From assembly GCA_018268995.1 (NCBI GenBank), contig JAFDVL010000108.1, positions 19,547 through 83,546 on the forward strand: DNA of 64,000 nucleotides, written 5' to 3'. Below, one piece after another: positions 18,871 to 29,157 of this stretch (its first letter is position 1; each line of letters begins with the position of its first letter). The stretch comes from Acidobacteriota bacterium. Lineage in GTDB: Bacteria > Acidobacteriota > Blastocatellia > RBC074. The notes beneath the pieces are model-generated. The model saw only the letters and a program-made list of their open reading frames with translations. It was not told where the DNA came from and ran no database searches. A program made the position numbers and the translations under genes.

Positions 18871-18882
18871 AGACCGGAAGCA

Positions 18883-18910
18883 ATTATAGAAAGAATCGAA
18901 GAATTGTCAA
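18883..18910 (-). promoter_or_regulatory. Sigma-70 promoter of the leftward cluster
   Basis: On the minus strand, a perfect -35 TTGACA (18905-18910) and a perfect -10 TATAAT (18883-18888) are separated by 16 bp. It drives the M20 peptidase and probably the genes downstream of it. Confidence 0.8.
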
Positions 18911-18963
18911 ATCCAATAAAATCAGAGTTACAATGCAAGGTGCGCGAAAGATTAGGCTGATGC

Positions 18964-18992
18964 TTGACAACTGTGCGTGGATAGGTTACTGT
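18964..18992 (+). promoter_or_regulatory. Sigma-70 promoter of the ROK gene
   Basis: TTGACA (18964-18969), 17 bp, then TACTGT (18987-18992), which has a weak -10 match. The identical operator word starts six bases further on at 18999. Confidence 0.6.
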
Positions 18993-18998
18993 CTGCGC

Positions 18999-19011
18999 GA
19001 CATCAACTAAC
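18999..19011 (+). promoter_or_regulatory. Putative ROK operator, right copy
   Basis: GACATCAACTAAC, a perfect inverted match to 18858-18870 across the divergent promoter region. It lies at the expected transcription start of the ROK gene, which fits auto-repression. Confidence 0.7.
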
Positions 19012-19062
19012 CAATTAAGAATTCTTTGCTGAGAGACTCTTCTTTAAAAGAGCAAAATAGAG

Positions 19063-20295
19063 ATGAAAAAGATCAATCTTCACAAGGCTGGTCGTGCCAC
19101 GCATCAGTCGTTGCGCGATATGAATGAGATTTTAGTGCTGAATCTAGTGCGCGAGCGCCAGCCGATTTCGCGTATTGACATTGCCGAAAGCACCCAGTTG
19201 GAAGGTTCGACGGTTTCAAAGATTATTGCGCGGTTGCTGGAAAACGAGTTCGTTTACGAAAACGGCGTCGGGTCGGCATCGCCGCAGGGCGGACGCAAAA
19301 AGCGCTTTCTGCATTTGAATCCAGAAAAGGCGTATGCCATCGGCGTTGATCTGGGGCCGCAGCACAACCTGATTGCGGTCAGCGATTTTTCGGGGCGCAT
19401 CCTGCGTCAGACTTCGGTGGCAAACAATCCTGATCCGCAACAGGCGCTGGAGGCGGTGGCGCGGGGGATCAAGAAGCTCTTGCAATCCGATCTGCCGCAG
19501 GGACGCGTCGTCGGGATTGGCGTCAGTTTGGTCGGATTGGTGGATGCGAAGGAAGGGCGTGTGTTAGCAGGCGAAAATCTGGGCTGGGGCGATGAGGTGC
19601 CGGTTGGTTCGATCTTGCGCAATGCGCTCAATCTTGATTTACCGATTTACTTTGATAACGGCGCGCGCTTGGCTGCACTGGCGGAGATTTGGTTTGGTAA
19701 ACACACGTCGCGGCAATCACAGGATTTAGTTTTTTTGGAAGTCAGCGAAGGCATTGGCGCTGGCATCATTATTCAGGGACAGCTTTATCACGGTTCGTTG
19801 AATGGGGCAGGGGAATTCGGGCACATCTCGCTTGATCCTGCCGGCCCGAATTGCAGTTGCGGCGGTCGCGGTTGTCTCGAAGTTTTTGCATCGGATCAGG
19901 CGACCATCAACCGCTATAAAGAATTATGCCGGACGGAAGGCTGTCTGGCCGAAATTGAGAATGAGATTGACATCGAGGAACTAATCAAACGCAGCGCGGC
20001 CAGCAATCCGCGGGCGATTGAAGCATTGCGCCAGACGGCGACTTTTCTGGGAAGAGGATTGATTCCGATCATTTATTCGGTGAACCCGGAAATGATTGTG
20101 CTTGGCGGTTCGATCACCCAGGCCTGGGACATTGTCTATCCAGAAATTCGCCGTGTACTGGCGGCACAGATAACACGATTTTATTCGAGTCACGTCACGA
20201 TCACCCCCTCAACGTTGGGGAATAAGCCGAGCCTGACCGGTGCGACCGCATTGGTGTTGGCACGCGCCTTTGCCGCGCCGAGTCTCGGCTGGTGA
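19063..20295 (+). CDS. ROK family transcriptional repressor (NagC/XylR type)
   Basis: A 410-residue protein. An N-terminal winged helix (about 15-80: RIDIAESTQLEGSTVSKIIARLL) precedes an ASKHA sugar-kinase-like domain. The ROK signature is complete, with a phosphate-binding loop-like GVDLGPQHN, the GAGEFGH segment and the zinc motif CSCGGRGCLE. ROK repressors bind a sugar and release operator DNA. It is transcribed divergently from the leftward cluster, and paired operator copies flank both promoters, so it is the probable regulator of the whole locus. The TonB-dependent receptor follows after 84 bp without an obvious promoter. Confidence 0.92.
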   Translation: MKKINLHKAGRATHQSLRDMNEILVLNLVRERQPISRIDIAESTQLEGSTVSKIIARLLENEFVYENGVGSASPQGGRKKRFLHLNPEKAYAIGVDLGPQHNLIAVSDFSGRILRQTSVANNPDPQQALEAVARGIKKLLQSDLPQGRVVGIGVSLVGLVDAKEGRVLAGENLGWGDEVPVGSILRNALNLDLPIYFDNGARLAALAEIWFGKHTSRQSQDLVFLEVSEGIGAGIIIQGQLYHGSLNGAGEFGHISLDPAGPNCSCGGRGCLEVFASDQATINRYKELCRTEGCLAEIENEIDIEELIKRSAASNPRAIEALRQTATFLGRGLIPIIYSVNPEMIVLGGSITQAWDIVYPEIRRVLAAQITRFYSSHVTITPSTLGNKPSLTGATALVLARAFAAPSLGW

Positions 20296-20379
20296 TCGCA
20301 GTAGTAACAGCAAAACAACTCAAACCGTTTGGATCACGGCCTTATGTCCGCGACTCCAAATGCTCCACTGGAGGTTGCG

Positions 20380-23300
20380 ATGAAAGACCTGAGCCTGAAA
20401 TCCGGCGGGCAGCCAGGCGCTGTCTGCTTTTTCTTTGCTATTTTCCTGCTGTTGACGACATCCGCCTTTGCCCAAACCGGGCTTGGGACGGTCACAGGAA
20501 CAGCGCGGGATGCGACCAATGCGGTGATTCGTAATGCAAACGTCACGCTGACCAGCACGGCGACAAATATTGCGCGCAAAGCGGTCACAAACGAAGAGGG
20601 CACATACTACTTTGGCTCGGTTCCGATTGGCGCATACACGCTGATGGTTGAAGCTCCAGGGTTCAAGAAATGGGAAAGCAAATTGACGGTACAGGTGGGG
20701 CAACAGGTTGCTTTAGACACCGAACTGGCTGTCGGTTCGCCAGATGAAACGGTGACGGTGACTGATGCCGCGCCGCTTGTGCAAACCGAAAGTGCCGAGG
20801 TGTCTGACATTAAAGACTATCAGCGCATTCGGCAATTGCCGCTCAACGGGCGCAACGTCAGCACGCTGTTTGACCTGACGCCCGGTATTGAAGGCGGCGG
20901 CAATGCCCGTGTCAACGGCCTGAAAGTCGGATCGCTGGAAATTACTCTGGATGGCGTTTCGCTCGTGGATCGGTTCGGCGGCGGCATTTCGCGCGTGCAA
21001 CCGGGGCTGGATACCGTGCAGGAATTTCGGGTGGAAACAGTTGGGTCCGATGCACGCTATTCGCGTCCAGCCACAGTGATTCTCGCCACGCGCAGCGGGA
21101 CGAATGAATTTCACGGCACGGGCTTTGAGACACATCGCAACAATGCTGCCGGGTTGCTGGCGCGACGACGGGAAAACCCCGTTGACTTCAAACCGCCCAA
21201 ACTGATCCGCAATGAATTCGGCATTTCTGCTGGCGGCCCAGTCTTTCTCCCGCGCTTTGGGGAGGGGGGCAGATCGGTGTTCGATGGCCGGAATAAAACC
21301 TTCTGGTTTGCGGCGTATGAAGGGTTGCGCGAACGCTCAAGCGCTTTGCCATTAGGCGGCTATGGCGCTGTGCCGACGGCTGCAATGTGGGGCGGCGATT
21401 TGAGCAACCGCGTGGATGAAAACGGGGTCAAGACGATTATCTATGATCCGCTGACTTCCACCGGCCCGAACGGTGTGCGCCAGCCGTTCCCGAATAACAT
21501 TATCCCTGCAAATCGCATCTCGCCCTTTGCCAAGGTTTTGCAATCGCTGACAGCCGCGCCGACGAACAATAACAATCCGTATCTGGCAGACAATATTCAG
21601 AAGTTCTATTCTGTCAAAAACGATACCAACAACCTCACACTCAAAGGTGACCACCATTTTTCGGAGGGCGATACGCTCTCAGTTCGATGGACGCGATCAA
21701 CGCGCAAAGCTGCGACCGAAGGTGGCGTGTTTGGTAATCCGATCAACGTCGAAGCGGGCTTGGGAACTTCGCGCGCGGATAACAAAATCAACAACGTTTC
21801 AATCACCCAGACGCATACGTTTTCGCCGACGCTGGTCAACGAATTGCTTGTCGGAATGCATCGTTCGTACAAGAGTTCCGGTACATTGGCTGATTTTGAA
21901 GACTGGGGGACTAGACTGGGAACCCCGAATCCATTCGGTGCCAAGGGCTGGCCGACGCTGTATGACGATTGGTTCGGTTGGGATTCGGACAACCGCAAGG
22001 ATGAGGCTTTGACGGGTGGCGTAATTGAAAACAATGTGACCTGGAACAAAGGCGCACACGCCATTCAGTTCGGCGGCAAATATCGCCGCGAGTGGAACAA
22101 CATTGTCGAGTTCCAGCAATATCAAGGCTCGCACGATTTCGATGGCAGTTGGACTTCTCTTTATTCGCCGACGGACGATGCGGCGGTGCCCTTCACCGGA
22201 AGCGGATTCGCGTCGTTGCTGTTGGGGCTGCCTTCGTTTCTTTCCAATCAATACAATCGCGGTTTCTTCTATTTTCGGCAGACCGAAAAGGGGCTTTATT
22301 TTAGCGACCGATGGAAAGTATCGCCGCGCCTGACGATGACGCTTGGCTTGCGGTGGGACAATTGGACGCCGTATCGCGAGAAGTACAATCGTTTGGTGAC
22401 GGCGGACACGCAATCCGTCGCCACCAAATTTGAAGTGCTGACGCCGGGCAACAATCAGATTCAAAACCTGCCGGGCATTCCGCCTGCGGTGTTGGCGTCG
22501 TGGTCGGCGCGGGGGTTGACCTACACCACAGCGGACGCCATCGGGTATCCTGAAAATTTATACAAACCAGACTATAACAATTTTGGGCCACGCGTTGGTG
22601 TTGCCTTCAAACTGACCAACAAGATGGTGCTGCGTGGCGGCTATGGCGAATATTTCTGGACGATGCCGTTGTCGCAACTCCTACAGGCAGCGCGCACCAA
22701 CCCGCCCTTAAACCTGCGCTTCACGAATGACATTTACGCCAAGAACAGCACCTTCAACTATCCATTAGTCACGCGACCAACAGCCACAGATTTCATCGGT
22801 GGTGCAACTGTCAACACGCAAGGTGTCGTTCCCATTTCTGCTGCCGCGCAACAAATCATGGTGTGGGATGGACGCAATTGGAAAGATGGTCGCGCACAAT
22901 CCTGGCACTTTACCCTGGAGCGCGAACTGCCATTTAATACAGCACTGCGACTGAGCTACATCGGCGAACACGGGCGCGATCTGGAACAGAAGTTCGCGCT
23001 TAACTCTCAGGAAGCCGAATACAATTACGTGTTGCGCACGAAGCTGGCACCGCCCTCGAACCGCGCGCTGCTGCGGGCGAATCCGAATTGGAACGTGGCG
23101 AATGCTGTCAACCGCACGGGCTATTCCAACACGCATTCGGGGCAGGTCGAACTGGAACGTCGCTTTTCAAAAGGACTGGCATTCCAATGGTTTTATGTCT
23201 TCAGCAGCTCATTCAATACCACCGATGCAGGCGGCTTTGAGGCTGGCAACACGAACATCAATTCCGGCGGTGGCGGCGGGCAGGTGCCGGAAAACATTCA

Positions 23301-24030
23301 ATTGTTCGGCAACCCCAATCTGAGTTATGAGGAACGGTTGCGGCTGGTTTATTTCCGGTCAACCAATATTCCTTCGCATCGCATCCGCTACAACGCCATT
23401 GTTGATTTACCGTTTGGACGCGGCAAAAAAATCGGCGGCAATGTCCCTGGTTTCGTTAATCAGGTGATTGGTGGCTGGCAGGTGGCAGCCATTGGCGATT
23501 GGCGCAGCGGTCTCAGGATGAGTGCGGCTTCCAGCCTTTTCCAATTTGGAGATCTTCGGATTGACGCGGATCAGCGCCCTGAACTGACTTTCTCCGGGCT
23601 GAGGCAGCGGCTGTGGTTCAAAGGGGATTTCAATCCCGCACTGGCGACCAATGTGACAGGCGGCAATCTGACAGCGCTCATTCCGCTGGATCGCAGTCAG
23701 CGCATAGCGCGTCCGCTTGGGGCGAACTTCAACAACCAGCTTCCGTTGACGCTGGCGAATGGTACGGTGCGCAATGTGCCGATTACTGAACTATACAATT
23801 ACAGTCCTCGCGCCAACATCATTGGGCCACGAGCCTGGAATGCAGACCTTTCGCTCTTTAAGAATTTCCGATTCCTTGAATCTGGGAACATTCGCTTCAC
23901 GGCGGATTTCTTCAATGCCTTCAATCACCCGATAGATGTCGCGCCGAATGCAACGACAGGGCTACAGAATCTGGGCGTGCAGGCCAATACGCCGCGTACG
24001 ATTCAACTCTCGCTGCGGGCTGAGTGGTAA
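20380..24030 (+). CDS. TonB-dependent receptor, Oar-like, with carboxypeptidase-regulatory domain
   Basis: A 1216-residue outer-membrane receptor. The signal peptide ends in SAFAQ. A carboxypeptidase-regulatory-like beta domain follows (TGTARDATNAVIRNANVTLTS), then a plug domain (LPLNGRNVSTLFDLTPGI) and a large C-terminal barrel ending in an aromatic residue (LRAEW). I chose the ATG at 20380 for its GGAGG site; an upstream TTG is possible. No SusD-type lipoprotein is nearby, as usual for Oar-like receptors outside Bacteroidota. From its position it should import the oligomeric substrate of this locus. The repressor gene is directly upstream. Confidence 0.9.
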   Translation: MKDLSLKSGGQPGAVCFFFAIFLLLTTSAFAQTGLGTVTGTARDATNAVIRNANVTLTSTATNIARKAVTNEEGTYYFGSVPIGAYTLMVEAPGFKKWESKLTVQVGQQVALDTELAVGSPDETVTVTDAAPLVQTESAEVSDIKDYQRIRQLPLNGRNVSTLFDLTPGIEGGGNARVNGLKVGSLEITLDGVSLVDRFGGGISRVQPGLDTVQEFRVETVGSDARYSRPATVILATRSGTNEFHGTGFETHRNNAAGLLARRRENPVDFKPPKLIRNEFGISAGGPVFLPRFGEGGRSVFDGRNKTFWFAAYEGLRERSSALPLGGYGAVPTAAMWGGDLSNRVDENGVKTIIYDPLTSTGPNGVRQPFPNNIIPANRISPFAKVLQSLTAAPTNNNNPYLADNIQKFYSVKNDTNNLTLKGDHHFSEGDTLSVRWTRSTRKAATEGGVFGNPINVEAGLGTSRADNKINNVSITQTHTFSPTLVNELLVGMHRSYKSSGTLADFEDWGTRLGTPNPFGAKGWPTLYDDWFGWDSDNRKDEALTGGVIENNVTWNKGAHAIQFGGKYRREWNNIVEFQQYQGSHDFDGSWTSLYSPTDDAAVPFTGSGFASLLLGLPSFLSNQYNRGFFYFRQTEKGLYFSDRWKVSPRLTMTLGLRWDNWTPYREKYNRLVTADTQSVATKFEVLTPGNNQIQNLPGIPPAVLASWSARGLTYTTADAIGYPENLYKPDYNNFGPRVGVAFKLTNKMVLRGGYGEYFWTMPLSQLLQAARTNPPLNLRFTNDIYAKNSTFNYPLVTRPTATDFIGGATVNTQGVVPISAAAQQIMVWDGRNWKDGRAQSWHFTLERELPFNTALRLSYIGEHGRDLEQKFALNSQEAEYNYVLRTKLAPPSNRALLRANPNWNVANAVNRTGYSNTHSGQVELERRFSKGLAFQWFYVFSSSFNTTDAGGFEAGNTNINSGGGGGQVPENIQLFGNPNLSYEERLRLVYFRSTNIPSHRIRYNAIVDLPFGRGKKIGGNVPGFVNQVIGGWQVAAIGDWRSGLRMSAASSLFQFGDLRIDADQRPELTFSGLRQRLWFKGDFNPALATNVTGGNLTALIPLDRSQRIARPLGANFNNQLPLTLANGTVRNVPITELYNYSPRANIIGPRAWNADLSLFKNFRFLESGNIRFTADFFNAFNHPIDVAPNATTGLQNLGVQANTPRTIQLSLRAEW

Positions 24031-24043
24031 GGAACGGTACTTT

Positions 24044-24144
24044 TCATTTTCCATTTTCCAGGGGTGATTTTTCATTTCTCATTGGTTGGCGAGTTGCTTC
24101 GGCCAATGGAACGTGAAAAATAACAACTGGAAAATGGAAAATGA
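24044..24144. repeat. Palindromic element, family H
   Basis: Perfect 18-bp arms are at 24044-24061 and 24127-24144 (TCATTTTCCATTTTCCAG and its complement). Weaker pairing inside closes on a GCC-rich loop. It lies between the receptor stop (24030) and the TPR gene start (24176). Confidence 0.8.
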
Positions 24145-24175
24145 CAGGTGTCGGATTCTTGTAGCGCACGAACCT

Positions 24176-25546
24176 ATGCGAGGAAACCTCATAAGCCTGA
24201 AATTGCTGCTGTGTTGCTTAGCGTTAGCCTGTCCTGGCGCACCCCTTACACAATCTTCCGAAAATCCCTTAGAACAAGGGATCAAGCTCCTTTCACAAGG
24301 CCAGTTTTCAACGGCCATCCGCCTTTTCAATCAATGCAAGCAAGCGAACGTGCAGGATGCACGCCCTTATTTTTACGCGGGGCTGGCACTAGCGGAGGCA
24401 GGACGTTTTAGTGATGCTGCATTGGAATTAGAAGAAGCCGTCCGCCGCGACCCACAGCATGCCGAATACCTGATTTTTCAGGCCAATCTCTTTGCTCGCC
24501 TGAAACAAAAAGCCCCCGCCGAAGCCGCGCTGGCAAGCCTGCAAAAACTGGGAACAGTTGAACGTCTGGACGCTTCGTGGTTGTGGATATTGAGTGACGT
24601 TTATTATCGAATGGAACGTTTCCCAGACGTGTTGCGCCTGCTTGATCTGTTGGAAAAGCGCAACCCGGATGATCCCCGCTTGGAACTGAATCGCGGTCAG
24701 GCATATGCCATTCAAAGCCAATTTGATTTGGCACAGGAATCCTTACAAAAAAGTATTGCGAAACATTCCACCAACGCGCTCGCGCATTTTGAATTAGGCA
24801 AATTGCTTCATTTGCGCAACGACCTGCCCGCCGCCAAAAAAGCTTTGCTCGAAGCCGTTCGGCTGGAATCAAAGAATCCCATTTACCTGCAAAAGCTGGG
24901 TTCGGTTTGTCTGGCCTTGAAAGAGATTGATGATGCACTCGTTCACCTTGAACGAGCTGTGGCTTTAGACCCAAATTCTTCGCAGGCGTTTTATTCGCTC
25001 AGTCAGGCGTATCAACGCAAAGGCGAGCGCGAGAAAGCTGCTCAGTTGATGAAGCAGTTCCAGGAATTGAAGCGGCGTGAAGAAGCTGTGGAAGAGACGG
25101 AACGATTGCTGGCACGCGGGGAGCGATTGCTGGATGAAGGAAAGGACGCAGAAGCCCGCGCCGCATTTGAGCAGATGATTCAACTCGCTCCTGACAATTG
25201 GACGGCACGCGCTTATCTGGCCGAAATGTTTCTGGCGCAAGGCGACTGGCAAAAAGCTGCGCCGCATCTGGAAAAGATGGAAGCGTTGGAGGCTGATTCC
25301 GTTGTTGGAAATTACCTGATGGCGCGACATTGGTTTTTGCGCAAAGACTTCGAGCGGGCGCGCATTTATGCCGAAAAGGTCAAACTATCCCGACCTGCGC
25401 ATGCGGATCTGCGTAACCTGTTAGGCAAAATCTATTTTGGACTGGGACAACGCGAACAATCGTTGCGGGAGTTTGAAGAGGCTGTCCGGCTAGCGCCAGG
25501 CCGCGAAGAGTTCCGCGCCAATGTATCGAAACTTAAAAATCCATAG
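24176..25546 (+). CDS. Secreted tetratricopeptide repeat protein
   Basis: About 456 residues. A hydrophobic N-terminal signal (LISLKLLLCCLALACPG) is followed by about eleven TPR units that fill the protein, so it is most likely a periplasmic or membrane-attached binding scaffold. I start at the ATG at 24176, directly before the signal; the upstream frame is translated palindrome H. It lies just after the receptor, an arrangement that suggests a role with uptake or degradation of the same substrate. No enzymatic domain is visible. Confidence 0.8.
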   Translation: MRGNLISLKLLLCCLALACPGAPLTQSSENPLEQGIKLLSQGQFSTAIRLFNQCKQANVQDARPYFYAGLALAEAGRFSDAALELEEAVRRDPQHAEYLIFQANLFARLKQKAPAEAALASLQKLGTVERLDASWLWILSDVYYRMERFPDVLRLLDLLEKRNPDDPRLELNRGQAYAIQSQFDLAQESLQKSIAKHSTNALAHFELGKLLHLRNDLPAAKKALLEAVRLESKNPIYLQKLGSVCLALKEIDDALVHLERAVALDPNSSQAFYSLSQAYQRKGEREKAAQLMKQFQELKRREEAVEETERLLARGERLLDEGKDAEARAAFEQMIQLAPDNWTARAYLAEMFLAQGDWQKAAPHLEKMEALEADSVVGNYLMARHWFLRKDFERARIYAEKVKLSRPAHADLRNLLGKIYFGLGQREQSLREFEEAVRLAPGREEFRANVSKLKNP

Positions 25547-25553
25547 GGAGGGA

Positions 25554-25708
<155 letters not shown>

Positions 25709-25753
25709 CTTTCCTTTCCCTCAAGAAATTGCTCTTGGAGGTTGCATCACGCA

Positions 25754-28000
25754 ATGAAAATCAACATTGCATTTCTGCTCGCATCGCTCTTGCTCACGCT
25801 CGCTTCCGCGTTTGCACAGCCGCCAACAGAATTGTTCCTGCGCGGTTATTCCGCAATTCCTGCTCCGCAAAAAGTCGAACTGCAAACAGGCGAGCTTGAG
25901 TTCAATGACGCGTGGGGATATGACGCGAGTAAAATTGCCAAAGACCACATTGCCACGCGCTCGTTGCTCCGCGATTTGCAGGAATTTCATCGTCTTGAGC
26001 TGCGCGCCGCGACCAATCAAAGCAAAAATGTCATTCGGCTTGTAGTCTTGAAAGGCGCGGTGAAGCTGAGTGATGACGCTGAACTTGAAAAGCAGGGCTA
26101 TCGGCTGAAGATCGCGCCTGGCTTGATCGAAATCACAGGCAATAGCGATCAGGGCTTATTTTACGGTGTGCAGACGTTGTTGCATTTGCTGAAGCCCGGC
26201 CCGCGCGGGCAATTGCTGTTGCCTGTTTCGACCATCGAGGACGGCCCGAAATTGCAACTGCGCTTTTTGCACTGGGACACCAAACATCATCAGGATCGGA
26301 TGGAGACCTTAAAGCGCTATCTGGATTGGGCGGCGCGTTTCAAGGTCAACATGATCGGCTTTGAACTCGAAGACAAATTTGAGTATCCGACCAATCCAAT
26401 CATTGGCGCACCCGGCGCATTCACGACGGCGGAAATGCAGGAGCTGGTGAATTACGGTCTGGAACGTTTCATCCAGATCGTGCCGAATATTCAGGCTCCG
26501 GCGCATATGGCTTATGTGCTGAAACATCAGCAATTCGCACACCTGCGGGCTGATAACAGCAACTATCAATCGTGCCTGTGCGATGAAGACGTGTACAAGC
26601 TGATCTTTCAGATGTACGACGATGTCATCAAGGCGACGAAAGGCGTGGATTACCTGTTCGTTTCGACCGATGAAGTTTATTACGCCAGCATTTGTTCCAA
26701 ATGTGGCAAGCCTGACAACGATGAAAATCGTAGCTTGAAATGGGTTGAGTTCGTCAAACGGGCGCGTGATTTTGCCGCGAGTCGTGGGCGACGGATTCTG
26801 GTTTGGGCGGAATATCCACTACTGCCGGAGCACGTCAAAATGATTCCGCCCGACGTGATTGACGGGGTGATCGGCGAAGAGGAATACCTGAAATCTGAAA
26901 ACGAAATGGGGATGCGTCAACTAGCCTACACTTCGATGCAGGGCGCAGAGTTTCTCTTCCCGAATCATCTGCCGAATTACGCCAGCGCGGGCGGCGATTT
27001 GGGGCCATCAAGCGGGCGTTTGCAGGGCGCATTCGAGGCCATTGCAAAAGGGCGAATCTGGCGCGGCAAACCCATCGGCGTTTTCGGCGCGGCGTGGGGC
27101 GATTCAGGATTGCACAGCGAAACGTTTTGGCTTGGCTGGGCAACTGTTGCCGCGTATGGCTGGAATCCGGGCGGGCCTGCGGTCGAACAGGTGGTCGCTG
27201 ATTTCATGAACATTTTCTATGGCCCGCGCGCTTCCGAGATGGTCGAAATCTATCGCGGGATGCAGACGCAGGCACAGTTTTTTGAGCGGTCGTGGGATCG
27301 CATTGTTTCGCGTGTTCGGGCGTCGGGCTACGGCAATTCCTATGGCAAAGGCATCGGCACGACGCGGCACGATCAAACGTTGCCGCCGCCTGCTTTGCCG
27401 GAGTTGCCGGGCTTAAACTTTGCACCCGTGTACGTCGGACGGTACGAAAAACTGCTTGCCGAAGCGCAGGCGAGCGCGCGGGAAAACGATCAACTCATCC
27501 ACCGCCTTCATCAGAACATCCTCAAAGCTGACCGCAATCGTTACAACCTTGAGGTTTTTCTCTCCCTTGCCGAATTGACCGGGCATCACAGCCGCATGAT
27601 TCTGGCGATGAAGGAAATTGAATCGAAAATGAATGCCGCGCGACAGTCCGCAGATAGAGGCGATGCGCAACAGGCAGTCGGGCAATTGCTGGCGGCGTAC
27701 ACCCGCGCCCGCAGCACCGTCGAAGAACGGCAAAAAATGTTCGCGGATTTGACGACAGTGTGGGAGAAGAGTAGGTTTCCAAAAGGCCGCGCGGTCAATG
27801 GAAAGAAATTTCTGCACATCCTCGACGATGTAAAGGATCACTGGGCCGACCGTCGGGCGGATTTAACGTACATGATTGCGCCAGAAGAAAGCATCGGGCT
27901 GGAACAGTGGATGAAGAAACTGGCTCCGATCATCCGGGAGTATGCGCAGAAAAACAATGTGCCTGTGCGCGCGCTGGAAGAAGCGAGGCTCGAAAATTAA
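25754..28000 (+). CDS. Secreted GH20-like glycoside hydrolase (beta-N-acetylhexosaminidase superfamily)
   Basis: A 748-residue protein with a signal peptide ending SAFAQ. A GH20b-like N-terminal domain (about 30-160: GYRLKIAPGLIEITGNSDQGLFYGVQTLLHLL) precedes a TIM barrel. The barrel has the Asp-Glu pair expected at the GH20 active site (FVSTDEVYY, Asp306-Glu307) and opens with LRFLHWDT. A long helical C-terminal part (about 560-748) is unusual. Substrate-assisted hydrolysis of N-acetylhexosaminides is the family chemistry; whether this protein does that is not certain. Start at the ATG following GGAGG. It ends directly at the next start codon, so the two are translationally coupled. Confidence 0.78.
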   Translation: MKINIAFLLASLLLTLASAFAQPPTELFLRGYSAIPAPQKVELQTGELEFNDAWGYDASKIAKDHIATRSLLRDLQEFHRLELRAATNQSKNVIRLVVLKGAVKLSDDAELEKQGYRLKIAPGLIEITGNSDQGLFYGVQTLLHLLKPGPRGQLLLPVSTIEDGPKLQLRFLHWDTKHHQDRMETLKRYLDWAARFKVNMIGFELEDKFEYPTNPIIGAPGAFTTAEMQELVNYGLERFIQIVPNIQAPAHMAYVLKHQQFAHLRADNSNYQSCLCDEDVYKLIFQMYDDVIKATKGVDYLFVSTDEVYYASICSKCGKPDNDENRSLKWVEFVKRARDFAASRGRRILVWAEYPLLPEHVKMIPPDVIDGVIGEEEYLKSENEMGMRQLAYTSMQGAEFLFPNHLPNYASAGGDLGPSSGRLQGAFEAIAKGRIWRGKPIGVFGAAWGDSGLHSETFWLGWATVAAYGWNPGGPAVEQVVADFMNIFYGPRASEMVEIYRGMQTQAQFFERSWDRIVSRVRASGYGNSYGKGIGTTRHDQTLPPPALPELPGLNFAPVYVGRYEKLLAEAQASARENDQLIHRLHQNILKADRNRYNLEVFLSLAELTGHHSRMILAMKEIESKMNAARQSADRGDAQQAVGQLLAAYTRARSTVEERQKMFADLTTVWEKSRFPKGRAVNGKKFLHILDDVKDHWADRRADLTYMIAPEESIGLEQWMKKLAPIIREYAQKNNVPVRALEEARLEN

Positions 28001-28966
28001 ATGAAATCCAGACGGAAATTTATCCAGGACCTAAGCGGCGGACTAACGGCAACGCTGGCAGCATCATCCATCACGCGTGCCGACAATCTGCCACAATCCA
28101 CCAAGCCCATCCGCATTGGCATCATCGGTGCAGAAAACTCGCACACGATTACTTACGGGCAAATTTTCAACCGCGACCGCAAATTCCCCGATTGCGAAGT
28201 CGTCGGCGTGTGGGGGGAGACTGCGGAGTTCGCTAAAAATGCGGCGGAGAAGGGGCATATTCCTTTGATCGTGAAAGACCCGGCGGAGTTCAAAGGAAAG
28301 ATAGACGCGCTGATCGTTGACCATCGTCACGCCAAATATCACTTGGACGCCGCGAGGCCATTTGTCGAAGCTGGCATTCCGACCTTTATTGACAAACCGT
28401 TCTGTTATCGCGTCAGCGAAGGCCGCGCATTCCTGGCAATGGCGCGCGCAAAGAAAACGCCTGTCTCTTCGTTCAGCACCGTCGCACGCGGTGAAGTCGT
28501 CAACGATCTCAAAGCGCAAGTCAAAGCGCTGACGGGAATCCAACACGTCATCAGTTGCGGGCATTGCGATGTTGACTCGCCTTATGGCGGAGTTTTCTTT
28601 TACGGCATTCATCAGGTGCAAAAACTGATGGAAATTTTCGGTGAGAATGTTGTGAAAACACGTGTTGCCCGAAAAGACGCAGACGCTTCGGCTACGCTTG
28701 TTTTCGCGTCCGGCTTACAGGCGACGCTGGTTTTGGCGAAAGGCCGTCCACCGTTTGAACTGGCAATTGTCACGGACAAAGGGCTGCAAAAACTTGAATC
28801 GAAGGTGACGGAAGATCCGTTAACCCCTTATCGTGAAGTCGTGCAATTATTCCGCGAAGGGAAAGAGCCACGTTCGCACGAAAGTCTTTTGAAAGAAGTC
28901 GCCATTCTGGAAGCGATGGAAAGATCGGTTACATCGGATCGCTGGGAATCGGTCACATCGGAGTGA
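28001..28966 (+). CDS. Tat-exported Gfo/Idh/MocA family oxidoreductase (short form)
   Basis: A 321-residue protein with a twin-arginine signal (KSRRKFIQDLSGGLTATLAAS). It is followed by a Rossmann fold (IRIGIIGAENSHTI) and a modified EKP motif (FIDKPFCYRVSEG). The start codon follows the previous stop with no gap. The C-terminal domain is shorter than in the other two paralogues of the window. AENSHT replaces the canonical glycine-rich GCGxxG end, so cofactor binding may be altered. It is likely periplasmic and linked in function with the GH20-like enzyme. Substrate unknown. Confidence 0.83.
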   Translation: MKSRRKFIQDLSGGLTATLAASSITRADNLPQSTKPIRIGIIGAENSHTITYGQIFNRDRKFPDCEVVGVWGETAEFAKNAAEKGHIPLIVKDPAEFKGKIDALIVDHRHAKYHLDAARPFVEAGIPTFIDKPFCYRVSEGRAFLAMARAKKTPVSSFSTVARGEVVNDLKAQVKALTGIQHVISCGHCDVDSPYGGVFFYGIHQVQKLMEIFGENVVKTRVARKDADASATLVFASGLQATLVLAKGRPPFELAIVTDKGLQKLESKVTEDPLTPYREVVQLFREGKEPRSHESLLKEVAILEAMERSVTSDRWESVTSE

Positions 28967-29103
28967 AACCACGGAGCACAGAGAGCACGGAGAGGCGTAG
29001 ACAGGATTGACAAGATTACTTACACGATTCACAAGAACAATCCTGTAAATCCTGCTTTCAATCTTGTGAATCCTGTCAAAAAACTCTCCGTGCTCCGTGG
29101 TGA
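28967..29103. repeat. Composite palindromic element, family J
   Basis: Outer arms ACCACGGAGCAC.../...CTCCGTGGT pair with a small insertion. Inner 18-bp arms are at 29000-29017 and 29060-29077 (GACAGGATTGACAAGATT, one mismatch). It fills the gap between the two oxidoreductase genes. Confidence 0.8.
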
Positions 29104-29157
29104 ATCGTTTTGATCCTAACAATCTCACGCAACGCAAGGACAACAGGAATCAACGCT

